This document shows positions 1 through 12,790 of a stretch of DNA of 64,000 nt, piece after piece. The stretch is from assembly GCA_905182995.1 (NCBI GenBank), contig CAJJDP010000130.1, forward strand, positions 124,001-188,000, given 5' to 3'. Every line of letters starts with the position of its first letter. Position 1 is the first letter of the stretch. The notes under the pieces were generated by a model. That model did not search any database and was not told the DNA's origin. It saw only the letters and a list, made by a program, of their open reading frames with translations. The stretch comes from Paramecium octaurelia (lineage: Eukaryota; Ciliophora; Oligohymenophorea; Peniculida; Parameciidae). Position numbers and translations under genes: made by a program.

Positions 1-886
1 CCATCCTAAAACACCATCGTCCCTCTTCCATTCTGTAATCCTTCTGCAAAGCTCCCTTCATATCTCTTACCATCTGCCCAAGTGTAAACTCCAAAACCAT
101 CCTTCTTATCATTCTTAAACTCTCCTTAATAGGATTTCCCATCCGGCCATTTGTATACTCCATATCCATGCATAAAACCATTCAGAAATTGCCCTTCATA
201 TGATCGTCCATTAGCCCATTGATACACTCCTTGCCCATTGAATTAGTTCTGTGTCCATTCACCCTAATATGCAGTTCCATCTGCCCAATAATAATTTCCT
301 TCCCCATGTTTCATTCCTCTTGCATAATTGCCTTCATAACGCGATCCATCTGGCCACTCTTGCTTCCCAAATCCATGCTGCACATCCTCTTTCCATTCTC
401 CTTCATACTTTCCATTCAGTTTATAATAAAAAGTTCCAAATCCCTCTGCCTACCCCTCATTCCATTCTCCTTCATAAATGTCTCCATCTGCATGAATAAA
501 CTTCCCTCTTCCATGAGGCACGTTGTTGTGAAATTCTCCCTCATATCTTGCTCCATCCGGCCCTTTGTTTATTTTTAAATCATTATACATTCTTAGATTC
601 CATGGCCTTCTCGTATTGTGCCTTTCCATTACCCCGTATAGAGAACTCCATCTGGAAATTAATAGGTGGGCCGTTCCTCTATTCTGTCCTCAATTTCAAT
701 TGGAACCTATTATTTCTGTATTGGGAGTGATTGTTAGGGTCGATAGCTCATTCTTACAGACTACACAAAGTCTTCTGAGGGCCTATCGGTTAGTTCGATG
801 TTCTCAGTGTATAATTCATTATTTGTAGAATCAAATATAACTTCTGCCTTTGAACAATGATCTATTGCAGTACATTAATTTCCCAT
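1..886 (-). CDS. MORN-repeat protein (C-terminus beyond window)
   Basis: Read on the minus strand with TAA/TAG as Gln, the frame gives about eight consecutive MORN repeats (units such as GHGIQEWPDGARYEGEF and GFGVYTWADGKRYEGSF). MORN repeats usually bind membrane lipids or scaffold proteins at the cell cortex. The start MGNQCTAID follows the pattern for N-myristoylation plus palmitoylation, so cortical or membrane attachment is likely (inference). About 85 residues of non-repeat sequence precede the first repeat. A 26-nt intron at 563-588 (GTATAA...CAAAG) must be removed: without it the repeat frame breaks, with it GHGIQEW continues into PDGARYEG. The gene runs off position 1 still in repeats, so at least 286 residues are present and the end is unknown. 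Domain call sure, cellular role unknown. Confidence 0.9.
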
Positions 887-1006
887 TTATAATATTTAAT
901 AATAAAATTTGCATAAAAAATAAACTGAAAAATTAATGAAGCCTTAATTAATTAAACTACTTAACAATTCATCGTAAAATTATAAATTAAATGGTCTATA
1001 AATAAT

Positions 1007-2121
1007 TCAGGGTAATATCTTCACAAAAGTACTGCCAAAAACTGAGCTTTTTAGCCCAAAAATAAAGTTAAATACCTTTACATCATCATACAATTCTAAA
1101 GCCTAAGAGTAAATTAATACAATACAATTTTTCTTTTTGCTGTTTCATTGCTCCACGTTATTTTCCTTGCTCTAAGATTAACCTCTACAACTATGGTATC
1201 GCCAAAATTTATTTCAACAAACTTCACCTAGGAATTCTTTACCCCTTTTAAGCACGTTGTTACAATTCCTTCATTACTTAAGATGTATGCACTTGATATG
1301 TGGACACTTATATATACCCATAAAATGCACCTTCAAAAACATTGTCATTATGAAATACTATATTCTAATGGCAAATACCAATCGACACAGCTTCACCACA
1401 CTAAACTTTGATTCTGGAAATAGAATTTTCAGTTATCACCTCCTCACTTAAAATGTACCTTGTTTATGAGAAAATGGATGAACTTCTTGCCTCATTGTTT
1501 TGAAAATTAAGTAAAATATCTTCATGTTTATTTATCTTTGAGAATGTAAAGCTTGATTACACTTAAATATTCATCACTTGTGAATTGTTGTTATTGCTCT
1601 AAATACTCTATCCTGAAGTAGAAATAATAATAGATCTTGCTGACTATTCCTCAATTACCTAAGATGGGCCTTTTTAAAAATATATCAGTACCTTATGAAC
1701 TTTAAATAGATTTTATATCTTGTTTAAGTGCAGAAATCTAAGTTACAATATTAGGTAATTTGCTTAATATTAATTTGTCTGATTTTTCTATTTTAATTAT
1801 ATTTTTTATGTCTCTAGTAAGATCCTAGGAGCTCTGGTTTTAGATTAATTCATCGCTTATTGATAATTCATTTATCAAATCAGATAGTGTTGCTGCCAAT
1901 GATTGCAATTGAGTAATGAAGTCTTTAATAGTCTTTAGAGTTTCTAATTTACTTTTTTTCCTATTAATATATTCCCTAAAATTGATCGCATCTTATAAAT
2001 GGGAATTATGAATTTATTTAAGGCATTCAAGACAACACAATCCTTATTTTGGGCAACTGCTATTTGTAAAAACTGCCATTATTTCACCCTATTCATGGTC
2101 ACCTTCTTAACAAGAGAGCAT
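1007..2121 (-). CDS. Zinc-finger and SPRY-like protein of a ciliate-expanded family
   Basis: After removing three introns of 22, 26 and 23 nt the frame is continuous for 347 residues. The N-terminus has a Cys/His cluster (MLSCQEGDHEQGEIM, then CPKQGLCCLECLKQIHNSH) resembling a B-box-like zinc finger. A charged coiled-coil region follows (around residues 50-110). The C-terminal half starts at SFTFSKINKHED and carries a beta-rich segment (GAYILSNEG, FGDTIVVEVNLRARKITW) typical of SPRY-like domains I recognise in large Paramecium families. The intron GTATTGTATTAATTTACTCTTAG near the 3' end is needed to reach the last 28 residues and the TGA. Function unknown; a binding adaptor is the likely role by analogy to TRIM-type B-box/SPRY proteins. 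It is read in the same direction as the MORN gene, 120 bp upstream of it. Confidence 0.75.
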
Positions 2122-2470
2122 ACTTGTAAATAAAATTTAATATAATAAAATAAATTAATAATTTCTTACTAACGATCCACTATAAATTTCAAATAAAGAA
2201 ATATTCTATCTAATATAATCAAAGTTGATGAATCCAAATATATAAGGACTAAATTATTGTGTTAAAAGGATAAAGATTCAAAAGAATTTAACTTCCTATC
2301 AGCTAACAAACTATTTTAGTCTTTTGTATAAATTAGAAGAAAATAGAATTTTGCAATGTAAAAACTAAGGGGTTAATATATATAGTAATAGTTTAAGTAA
2401 TATTATCTAAATTAATCATTTTTACTCAAGAGACTAAATATATAGATTTTTAATATTAAAATAATATTTT
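2122..2470. other. AT-rich spacer without a recognised gene
   Basis: This 349-bp stretch lies between the divergent start at 2121 (minus) and the first ATG of the next plus-strand frame at 2471. Short open stretches exist in several frames but none extends into a recognisable protein. It should hold the promoters of both neighbours; no specific element could be picked out by eye. Confidence 0.4.
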
Positions 2471-3128
2471 ATGTTTTTAAAAAGTTAGGGTATTGATAAT
2501 TTCGCATTTAACGATTATAGCTATTAGTATAGTCAGAGTGAGCAAATGTCTATTTATATCAGTGTCGTCAGGATAATATCTAAGATATATATTAAAAGGG
2601 CTAATAAGGAGTAGGATCTATTCATTTAAGATTCACTTCAATACTAATTAATAAAAAATGAATAGGAATTATAATGGACGAAAGTACTTGAAATAGATAT
2701 TGTGATAACTGTTTTTAGCAAATGCTTACTTAGTGAAGTAGGACACAATAATCATCAATACTTTATTTTATTCTTAATTCATATTTCAATTGGAGCATTT
2801 CGCTATTAAAATGAAATTTAGTAATAAAGTAAAGGAAGGTGGGGAGGATCACAGAATTCAGCAATCAAAAGCAATTTCAGCTGTTTGACCATAAACGTTT
2901 TGTCAGCATAATTAGATTGAAAATAAGATGCTCAGTAAACTCTAGAACAACTGGAATAAATTAGGTCATAAAGATATAAAGAAAATGGAGGAGAACTGAG
3001 AATTTATAATTAAGATTTGGAAATTGGAATTATTTAGAGTTTATCATTAAATAGAGTAATTTTATAATGACATTTAAATGCGCTAAAATGAATTATGGGA
3101 GGAAGACGATGCAGAAATAATTGGTTGA
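2471..3128 (+). CDS. Unresolved coding region, exon structure uncertain
   Basis: From ATG 2471 the plus strand is open for about 150 codons (start MFLKSQGIDNFAFND). Further on, two different frames look coding: one with FQLFDHKRFVS followed after a plausible 26-nt intron (GTCAGC...AATAAG) by MLSKLQNNWNKLGHKDIKKMEEN, the other with a Q/E-rich helix. The last frame ends in LWEEDDAEIIG at TGA 3126-3128, but contains an in-frame TGA at 2997-2999 that no GT-AG intron of normal size removes. The region therefore holds either one gene with splicing I could not solve or a recently damaged gene. The lysine/tryptophan pattern around KLQNNWNKLGHKDIKKMEE recalls an HMG-box helix, but too weakly to name it. 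Confidence 0.35.
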
Positions 3129-3169
3129 TTTTATAATGAAAGTTAATTAATTTAATTTTTGGAGCCAAA

Positions 3170-4491
<1,322 letters not shown>

Positions 4492-4518
4492 TTTTATATA
4501 TATATATCAGTATTATTA

Positions 4519-6930
4519 TCACAGTTTTTGCTGTTAAATCTGTCTTCCTGAGGGTGGTTTTTATTCTAATGGATTTAAATTAGAAACTTGAATAAAATTG
4601 TTAATTACTTTTCTTAATTAAGGGTGGAGTAATTTGAGATGCGTTTTAATTATTGTTTTAGTTATTATTGGTATTAATTGCCTCGCATTGATTGTTAAAA
4701 TTTGGAACTGTGCTCCCTCGATTATCAATAGGATTCAAAATAACCTTTTGATTGGTTCTTCTCTATAACTATTATTATTGTAATTCATCCCTTTGATTTC
4801 TATTGTTTTTACCTTCATAAAGTTCTAACAACTATTAATTTAATTTAGTTTTTTCTACAATACTCATCCCCTTGTTATCAGAGTTTCCATTCATTCTGGG
4901 TTATGATTCACCTACTTTCAATATACAGTTATACCTTTCCTCTGTCTGCCAGGTGAAGCAATTCTCGTGTTTTCTACATCTCTATAGCTTGATGGCAATG
5001 CTCTCTGATGGATTTCAACATGTCTTTCTTATTTTTCTACATCAATTAGATCCATGGCTTTTTAATAAGGCAGATTTGGAAAGTTAACCTTCTTTGCCTT
5101 GATGTTAAATGGAGGTATCTTGTAATCTTCCGATTCATCATCCCATTCACAACTATTAGTAATTTTGTCAATGTCATCTTGTTATAGAATCATCTTCAAA
5201 ATCCCAGAATACAATTTGATTTCTTTAGACTAAGATCTAATGGTATCCAATAACTCTTCCTTATCATATTCAAAATCTTATTTCATTTCATTTTAGTCTT
5301 ATAATTACTACTCGTATTTATTCTTTAAATATTTGACCAGTTTCCTTAATTTATCAACTTCATCCTATACACTATTGTATTTATTTTCGATCTCAAGCAT
5401 TTCCTTTTCCTTTAATTCCTATTGAATTTTCAATTATTCATGTTCCTTCTTCTATTGTTCTATAGCCTATTGCATTTTCTTATATTTTTTCTTGTCATCA
5501 TCTGTTCCTTTGCCACCCTTGATCATCATCTACTCCTTCTCCTTCAACAATTCTTCCAATCTCTACCTTGCCAATCTCTCTTGTTCAGCTTATTCACTTT
5601 TTTACTTCATTTCATTCTCATATCTCTGTTTCTCCTATAGTAATTGATTGTTAATCTCTTTGAATTGATTTATTTGCTCATTATGACTTTCATCAACACT
5701 ATTTAATTTTGCATTCTTCTCAACAACATTCTGTCGATCTCCATTGTCCTAGTTTTGTCTGAGCAATAATTCTCTAAGTTTCTTAATTTCCTCAGCCTAT
5801 TCCTTTAATAGTGCATCCTTGGGATCCTCATTTACTTTTGGTTAATTCTTGATCATCTTGGCTCTGGAAGCATATCTTAGACTTGACAATGTCTCATCAT
5901 AATTGAAATCAGAGGGAGAGATGGCAGTGATCATTATGGTTTTGGTATTACCACCTAGTGAATCCTACAATAATCTTGTTAATTTAGAATCCCTGTATGG
6001 AATGTGTTGAGTCTTACCATCAACCAAGGCTGAAATCACATTTCCCAAGGCAGACAATGACAAATTAATTTTGGTTGCTTCTTTCAATCTATCCCCTGTT
6101 GCCTAGGTTTTAGATTGTCTCTCACTTCCTGCTAGATCTACTAGGTTCAGTTTGCCAGCAGTAATGCGTTCATTTCCCTTGTCATCAGTCATTGAACATT
6201 CAATATATACTGTAAAAATACAATGACTCCTACTTGATTCCTTATTCATGGCTGTTGCACCTACTGATCTATTCTATGCTCCCAAGGCCATATATTTATC
6301 CATATCTTGTAATGTTTTGACAATGGGAATATTCAAATCCTTAACATAGAGTCCTTATTGTCCTTCCTTTAATTCATATCTCTATTTAACATCCTTACTC
6401 AACAAATCATGTATTTCTTCATTGTAAATTTCCATGTATGAACACCTCAACAAGAACTTCTTATTGGAATCTGAATTGTTGTTGATGATGTTGATTATCT
6501 ATTCAAAAGTTCTTGGTATTATTCCTTTCATGTTATCCTAAGGTTTATGTGATTGAATATACATTTAATGGATCTCCAATCATTGTGAAGGTCTTTCCAC
6601 AACCTAAATGATAATACATATTCAATACCGGTTTGACCATAGGCAAAGATGGTACCGTTGTACCCTTCAGCAACTGACTCTACCAAATTAAACGCAGTCT
6701 ATTAATATATTTAAATTTGAGGAGTCTCTGGTCCAAATACGTAATCGTATGTAAACTGTTTTTTATCATTGTCCTAACTCTAGCAATAGTATAATTTTCA
6801 TTATTACTCTAAAGAGTTCAACAGAATTTGTACTTTCGTAAACATTGACACATGGCTTGCTACCATTGTCTCTCTCCTTCTAATTGAAGGGTCTGACTCT
6901 AACTATAACCTTCACGCATTCAGCTGGCAT
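4519..6930 (-). CDS. Kinesin motor protein, kinesin-2-like
   Basis: N-terminal motor domain of about 345 residues: [20 protein letters not shown]-loop [11 protein letters not shown], switch I NKESSRSH, switch [12 protein letters not shown], then [20 protein letters not shown]. The wording of these motifs is closest to kinesin-2 (KIF3/FLA10), the anterograde intraflagellar transport motor. A coiled-coil region rich in Gln/Glu/Lys follows (roughly residues 350-600), then a low-complexity N/Q-rich tail. Five introns (28, 25, 25, 23, 22 nt) restore one frame of 762 residues; two of them split the P-loop region, so splicing is essential for ATPase activity. The gene starts 37 bp from the PP2C gene on the other strand and ends 27 bp from RBBP4. 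Kinesin: sure; the kinesin-2 subclass is inferred from motor motifs only. Confidence 0.93.
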
Positions 6931-6967
6931 AGCAATATAACGATTGTAAAAATTAATTAATATAATA
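6931..6967. promoter_or_regulatory. 37-bp divergent spacer between kinesin and PP2C start codons
   Basis: Only 37 AT-rich bases separate the ATG of the kinesin (minus, 6930) from the ATG of the PP2C (plus, 6968). Both 5' untranslated regions and at least the core promoter elements must overlap here or lie within the neighbouring coding sequences. The assignment is by position; no motif was identified. Confidence 0.4.
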
Positions 6968-8288
6968 ATGTACCCTCAATAGTCCTCTTTAGCAAGATTA
7001 CAGAGGGAACACCGTTTGATACCTGTGGTGTTGTATTCTCCGTAAAAAGAGAATTTGCAGAGATTACTGCCTCGATATCCTGAGAGCGTGGATGTAGGCA
7101 TCACTAGCAGTAAGTATTAGGGGAATGTATCATTGCCTGCTTTGCCTCCACTGAAAAAGTTGAATAAGATAGAGTAGACAGTATAGATTTATAAGGGGAA
7201 AGTGAACAAATTGCCCTCTTTGCAATTGAGTGATCAATATTTGCAAAGGAAAAAACAGATATCAGAAACTGATGGGATGAGAAAATCGATCACGCCAGAG
7301 AGGAGACAAGGAAAAAGGAGTTCAGTTTAATTTGCAATGAGAACTAAGGCAGGATGTTAGCCTAACAAGGTGACAAAAATAAATCAGGATGCAGCTATAT
7401 TGTGTCCAAAGAATTTAGAAAAGTTTAAAATGTTCTTATCAGTAGTATGGGCTATAAGTTCTTTGCTGTTTGCGACGGACATGGATAATATGGTCACATG
7501 GTTTCCAATTAGATCAAATAATAATTGCCCAAGCATCTAGGAAAACTATTGAAAGAAGTGGGCAACCTGGAGAGCAACATCTTCAAGGCTTTCGAAATAA
7601 CAAACAACGAATTGTGCCATTCGGAAATTGATACCAATTTGTCTGGATCTACAACTGTATCTTTGCTCATGATCAAGGACATAGTATATTCCTCAAATCA
7701 AATAGATTTACTCTGCGAATGTCGGGGATTCCAGAGCAATCATGTGTAGATTCGATGATGGGTGGAAAGTAGTGGAATTGAGTCGAGATCACAAGCCAGA
7801 TGATCCGCAAGAAAAAATAAGGATCTTGGATGCAGGAGGAAGAGTCGAATAATAGAAGGGTTGTGAATCTATTGTTACATCTAGATTACCATGGCAACGG
7901 CATTGGACCATTTAGAGTGTGGCTGTCTTACATCCAGGCTCCTGGGTTGGCTATGACTAGGTCATTTGGGGACAAAGTTGGTGCTTAAGCTGGAGTTATT
8001 GCTGAACCTGAAATCTAAAGGTTCTCTGTTAGTGCCTAGGATCAATTCATAGTTGTTGCGTCGGATGGAGTGTGGGAGTATATGAGTAATGAAGAGGTAC
8101 ATTGGCAATCAATTAGGTGATGAGTGTTGTGATTCCATTTTTGGACAAAGATAATCCTGAATAAGCAGCTGAACGCATTGTAATTGAAGCCACGCAGGCA
8201 TGGAGAAGAGTAATTGTTTTTTACTTATTTGCAGAACAGTTTAGCAAGGGACGATATTACTTGTATAGTTATATTCTTATAAAAATGA
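6968..8288 (+). CDS. PP2C-family protein phosphatase
   Basis: 401 residues after removal of five introns (23, 22, 25, 20 and 25 nt). Metal-dependent Ser/Thr phosphatase motifs are in order: [16 protein letters not shown] (Mn/Mg-binding DGHG), [63 protein letters not shown] and RDDITCIVI. All metal-coordinating aspartates expected for an active enzyme are present. About 125 residues of basic, Ser/Pro-containing sequence precede the catalytic domain and may serve localisation or regulation. The 20-nt intron GTACATTGGCAATCAATTAG is among the shortest in the window. Substrate unknown. Its start is 37 bp from the kinesin start, which gives a possible but unproven co-expression with a ciliary motor. 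Confidence 0.93.
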
Positions 8289-8321
8289 AAAATTTATTAA
8301 TTATAAAATATCAAAGCATTT

Positions 8322-9162
8322 ATGTCTCAAGATCTTTTCTCCAATGAACCAAAGCTCAATACTGCTAATGATGTGGAATAATATATCAAGACTCTTTAGC
8401 AATATCAGGACTCTTGTGAGAAATCCTCAGAATATATGCAGGCAGATGCTGCTCAGAAGAGAATTGTGGAGTTGAAGAAACAGTTGGTTTAAAGAAGGAG
8501 AAAAGAAATGCAATAAGCACACAGCCAATAAGAACAAGAAATCGAAAGGGCTCATCTTGACGATTTTAACTAATTTAACCAATTCTGGGATTAGAAGATG
8601 TAAACATTTAATGATGAAGCTTCAGCTGTAGAATAGGAATTATTAAACAAATAATAAAATGAATATAATAAAGTCTCGGAGGAATTAGAAAGCACAATCT
8701 CCTAAAAACCTAAAGAATCTTCTGATGTTCTCAATCTCAAAAAAAGAGAAGAATACTTGGCCAAATAAAAGAAGTATCCATTTCTATAATTTTTTGTTAT
8801 GTTGAGGCTCAGAAAATTAAAGAATAGAGACTCTAAATTGAGGATGCTGATTATTAGAAATACCAAATCGAAAGGGCCAATAAAATTACTACCCAGTTGA
8901 AACAATTGAAAATGAGACATAAAAATGAAGTCAACAATCTCCAATAAAGAATCAAAGCAGGATAGGATGAATAAAAAAAAAATCGTAGCCTCGAACTCGA
9001 AAAGTACAATTTACACATTCTATCTTTCTTAGATTGCTCTAAAAATATCAAAACATCAAAAAAGAATTGGAAATCAAATAGAAAATGGACAAATTGGCTT
9101 TTGAAGGATAGTTCACCAATAAAGGTAGCTCTAATCAAAGTGTTTATATGAGTTAAATGTGA
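8322..9162 (+). CDS. Coiled-coil protein with an apparently non-canonical intron
   Basis: About 262 residues, nearly all predicted coiled coil (many heptads of Gln, Lys, Glu), beginning MSQDLFSNEPKLNTANDVEQ. A conserved-looking segment reads NLKKREEYLAKQKK then YVEAQKIKEQRL. Two introns are needed. One is ordinary (29 nt, GTACAATTT...TTCTTAG). The other, needed to join the two segments above, fits only as 23 nt at 8774-8796 (GTATCC...TTTTTTG), ending in TTG instead of AG; with it the total length becomes divisible by three and the frame is open to TGA. A one-base error in the T6 run is the alternative. No catalytic domain; resembles small ciliary or basal-body coiled-coil proteins, but this is only a guess. 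It lies 34 bp after PP2C. Confidence 0.75.
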
Positions 9163-9241
9163 CTCTATAAATTCATAAAGAAATTTATAAGTGCCCATTT
9201 CTATATATTAATATTCTAAATTAAATTAAAAATTCAACAAA

Positions 9242-10304
9242 ATGAATGACTCAGGTTTTGAATGCTCCCTCTGCATGAAATTAGCCATGTCAGCATAAAT
9301 TTGCGAAAAATGTGGATTCATGTATTGCAAACAATGTCTCCTCGAAATATTCGGTCCTAACTATGAATGTGTTTAATGCCAATCCAAATAATTTAAACCT
9401 ATTGAACAGTCAGCCCTCTAAGAAGCCTATGAATAAATTCTCAACAATTCAGTAAACATAAAACCTGTTAAAATTAATAAACCACCTCCAGAACCTCCGG
9501 TTGTAGAAATATAATAATGGTAAACATTCTTAAAAGAAAATTGTATAAACTTTGATCTCTGTAAATCAAATATCAATCAAATATTCTAAAATGAATAAGT
9601 CTGTAGTTTAGAATGTCTATACTATACCAAAATAATTCCACTTTACGAATAATAAGACTTTGCTAATATTAGAAAAGAGATAAATAATTTAGAAAAGTAT
9701 TAACCTCTAAAAAATGTATTATCAAATCAACAGGTAGGGTTCAGCTAATTTGTTAATGGAATTACAAGATTCACTTTTAATAGATGTGCTCCAGGAATAC
9801 AGATACTTGAATCATAAGTAATATTGTAGGAGGATACATTTACATTTAAAACTGCCACTAGTTCCGTTGGGTTCTAGTAGGGAATTCATTATTGGAAAAT
9901 CATACCTTTGCCAATGTCCAAGAATGAAATGAAAATTGGAGTTTCGACGTCTGACAACTATGATCTCAAAACTTCATTTTCTGATTACAATTTTGGATAT
10001 GCCTTCTACACAATAGGTTAATTTAGAAATGGCAGTAATTCTAACGTAATTTTCCTATTTAATCTAGGGATTGGCATACGGAGCCAGATTTACAAATACT
10101 GGTGAAGTCGGAGTCTTGCTTGACATGAATAGGGGAATACTGGCATTCTCATACAATGGCAATTTTCTTGGAAAAGCCATAACTACAGATTGTCTTAAAA
10201 AAGGACCGATATATCCCTGCGTTGCATTACTTCGTCAAGCAGGATTTGAATTTTAATGCGGCATACCGATTCCGTAAAATTTACTTGATTTATTTTTAAA
10301 ATGA
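9242..10304 (+). CDS. Cys-rich (RING-like) N-terminus with SPRY domain
   Basis: 346 residues after one 22-nt intron (10046-10067, GTAATTTTCCTATTTAATCTAG). Residues 8-45 hold a cysteine cluster FECSLCMKL...ICEKCGFMYCKQC...YECVQC, which looks like a RING- or FYVE-like double zinc site (only Cys pairs visible, no clear His). The second half, about residues 165-346, is a SPRY/B30.2-type fold: VGFQQGIHYWKIIPLP, MKIGVST, GLAYGARFTNTGEVGVLLDM, LAFSYNGNFLGKA. This zinc/SPRY layout parallels ubiquitin-ligase adaptors; an E3 role is an inference. It ends 24 bp from the convergent coiled-coil gene. Confidence 0.85.
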
Positions 10305-10328
10305 TTTTTAATTAAATATAAAATTAAT

Positions 10329-12412
10329 TCATTTAATTAATTAAGTCAAATATTATATTTAAATGGAATCCAAGGGATGATTATCCTTAGTTAATTTAGC
10401 CTTATTTTTCACAAAAACCCGACTCGGAGACTAAAATGTCTTGTCTAAATGTAATGTTTAATGAGAAGATTATCTTGAATTCGTAGTTTTTGGAGATGGC
10501 AATCCTATAAATTAAATCTAATAGATACTTGATGCCAAACTACACAATATTGCTTACTGATCCTTAAACATTTATTCAAACTACTCTTTGTATTATTTTT
10601 AAAAGAAACTTGCTTTCTACTTAATTAAGTTCATCAAATTATCCAACTAGGTTTATGACTCTCCATAGGCCTTATCACACAACTTATAATAGAGTCCTTG
10701 AATAGTAATATTAATATCAGATGATAAGTCATCTGGAGCAATGTGATAACAAATGTAGGAGATTATTTGAACAAAGAAATTCATCCAATTTTATTCTTCT
10801 TTCATCATTTAACTATTAAAATATAGCAATAAGTGTTTACTTTTTTAACTCCCTTATTTTATTTTGAATAGTATCTTTCAATTTATCATTCTCAGTTTAA
10901 AGTCTTCTGGTTTCAGTGTTTACAGATGATTAATGATTGTTATTCATCAATTTAGGGATTTCTTGTTGTAATTTTTGCATATCCTAAACTAAATTAGAAA
11001 ACTGCTGCTCTTTGAATTCTAACACTTAGTTCACATCCTATAATTTAGTTTATAAGAGATTGTTTATATTCTCTAATTCAATGATATACATTTCCTATTC
11101 ATGTAAATCAAATTAGGATTATTATAATTGAGTGGCTATTTAAGATTTCTCCTCTTGCAACTCCTTAAGATATTGTCTTAATTCTATTTCAGTACTCTGT
11201 TATCGATCATATAGAGCAGAAAGCTTCTGTAAATTTTTAACGTTTTCTTCATGATAATCTTAAGGTTGATATTCATATTGTGATTCATTATGAATGCTTT
11301 GATCCCCATTCATTCCGATTATATCCTTTATTATTTGATATAACTGAACCTACTGAGGATTAGTTGAATTCTTTATTTATAACTATCTTTAAGTGTAATA
11401 TTCTTATAATTATTCTATTCTGCTTTCCAAATAATCATTTTCCAACTACAATTCTTTTATTTGTTTCTTCTATATTTTATTTTCCTTGTTAATATCCTCC
11501 AATTAAAGTTTACTTTAAAACACATAATGCTAAGACTTTTTCTTAATTGTCTTTGTTTTCTCTTTCTCCTATTTCAAAAGTGTAGAAGTAGTTGAAATAA
11601 AACTTTGCTGTAACTTGTCTATAGTTTCTAAGAAGTTCTTTTTAGATCCTTCCAAATTCTAGTTGTATTTATTTATAAATAATACTTTTCTAATTAGATT
11701 AATATCCACACTATATTATTCAATTATGTATTGATTTTAGTTTTTAACACATCTCTCTTTGTTTATCAGTAGATTTAAAATTTTAGCATACAAAAATTAG
11801 TCCTCTTTGTTTTCTGCCAATAATTCTAATCGAATTCCATTCTTCGCTTCAATTGCTAAGAAACAATCCTATTCTGCATTTGGGGGCAGTACAAAATTCT
11901 TCTTAATCAATTTATATCTAAATTAAAGATAATTTGCTACTTATTGTAATTTGTATGAATCTATATGATCTAATCTATGGGAATAGTTTATTTGGCTGAT
12001 GGAAATTTTGAAGTTTTGGACTTCCAACAAATTGAGTCTAAGAATGAACAATAAAATATCATTCTCTAATCCCATTTCTTGCAATTAGAACGTGAAAATT
12101 TGATGAATTAGGTGCCTTTCATAAGTTGTTAAAACTCTTTAAATTTTGCTTCAGTTTTTTACTGTAAGTTCATGCAAACATCAAATTGAGTTGCTATCTA
12201 AACTATCTAATTATCAATATCCTTTATATCTAGTCATATTCATAAAGCAAACCTTTTTCTAATTTTTAGACAATCAAATTATCTATCTTGTAGGCTTATT
12301 GCCATTAACGTAAATCATTCTCCAATGATTGTTCCAAAATACTGCTGCGATCTAAACATTATGAATCTACTGAAAAATCATTTACAACTTTGATTTCAGA
12401 GATCTTTGACAT
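10329..12412 (-). CDS. Long coiled-coil protein, function unknown
   Basis: 668 residues after three introns (23, 26, 28 nt). The start MSKISEIKVVNDFSVDS is preceded in frame by TGA, which supports it. Residues about 20-600 are almost entirely helical and rich in Gln, Glu, Lys and Leu with heptad spacing (for example LQKLSALYDRQQSTEIELRQ), typical of centrosomal, basal-body or ciliary-rootlet proteins. The C-terminal 90 residues are less regular and end in LDSIQIQYLTQLIK. No enzymatic motif or known domain was recognised. It is one of several coiled-coil genes between 8 and 15 kb. Confidence 0.85.
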
Positions 12413-12476
12413 TTCTCAAATTATTCAGAATTCAATACTCTAATCTGAAGTTTATGATTTAGTGTGTGTGGAATCT

Positions 12477-12790
12477 ATGATAGTGTCGTCTTTATATCTT
12501 ATAGCTTGATGCCTGTATAAATTGTGCTACTTATTGGGACATCTTTGTTAGTTCATCTTTAAATTTTGAATTTAACGAATATTATCTTTAATACTTTATT
12601 AAAAAACACAAATAATACAGATCAAATATATGCAATATTAATTCCTTAAAAGATGCAAATGAGCTATCCTACAGGTCTATTTAACAGCTTAAAGTAAATA
12701 ATGAATAAGATGCTACATAGAGTGTTAGATTTATTGATAGATTTGTAAAAAAAGTCAACTACTTTAAGGATATCCAAGGTATTTGATTTT
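12477..12790 (+). pseudogene. Open, protein-like fragment, probably a gene remnant
   Basis: Plus-strand frame that, after a possible 22-nt intron (GTGTCG...CTTATAG), reads MILDACINCATYWDIF and continues for about 90 codons to SVRFIDRFVKKVNYFKDIQ. The composition looks coding, but the frame then closes and no splice solution continues it, so I read it as a fragment of a larger ciliate family member, or as a small gene with unsolved splicing. Its start lies 64 bp from the start of the divergent coiled-coil gene. Confidence 0.3.

Noticed and set aside
219..578. Standard-code open frames on both strands (for example at 219-578, 3446-3640, 27631-28005)
   Set aside because: They are shadows of minus- or plus-strand genes read in the wrong frame and the wrong genetic code; the matching ciliate-code frames encode recognisable proteins.
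2471..3128. HMG-box protein
   Set aside because: Only one helix (KLQNNWNKLGHKDIKKMEE) resembles an HMG box; the other helices are missing or in another frame, so the name was not given.
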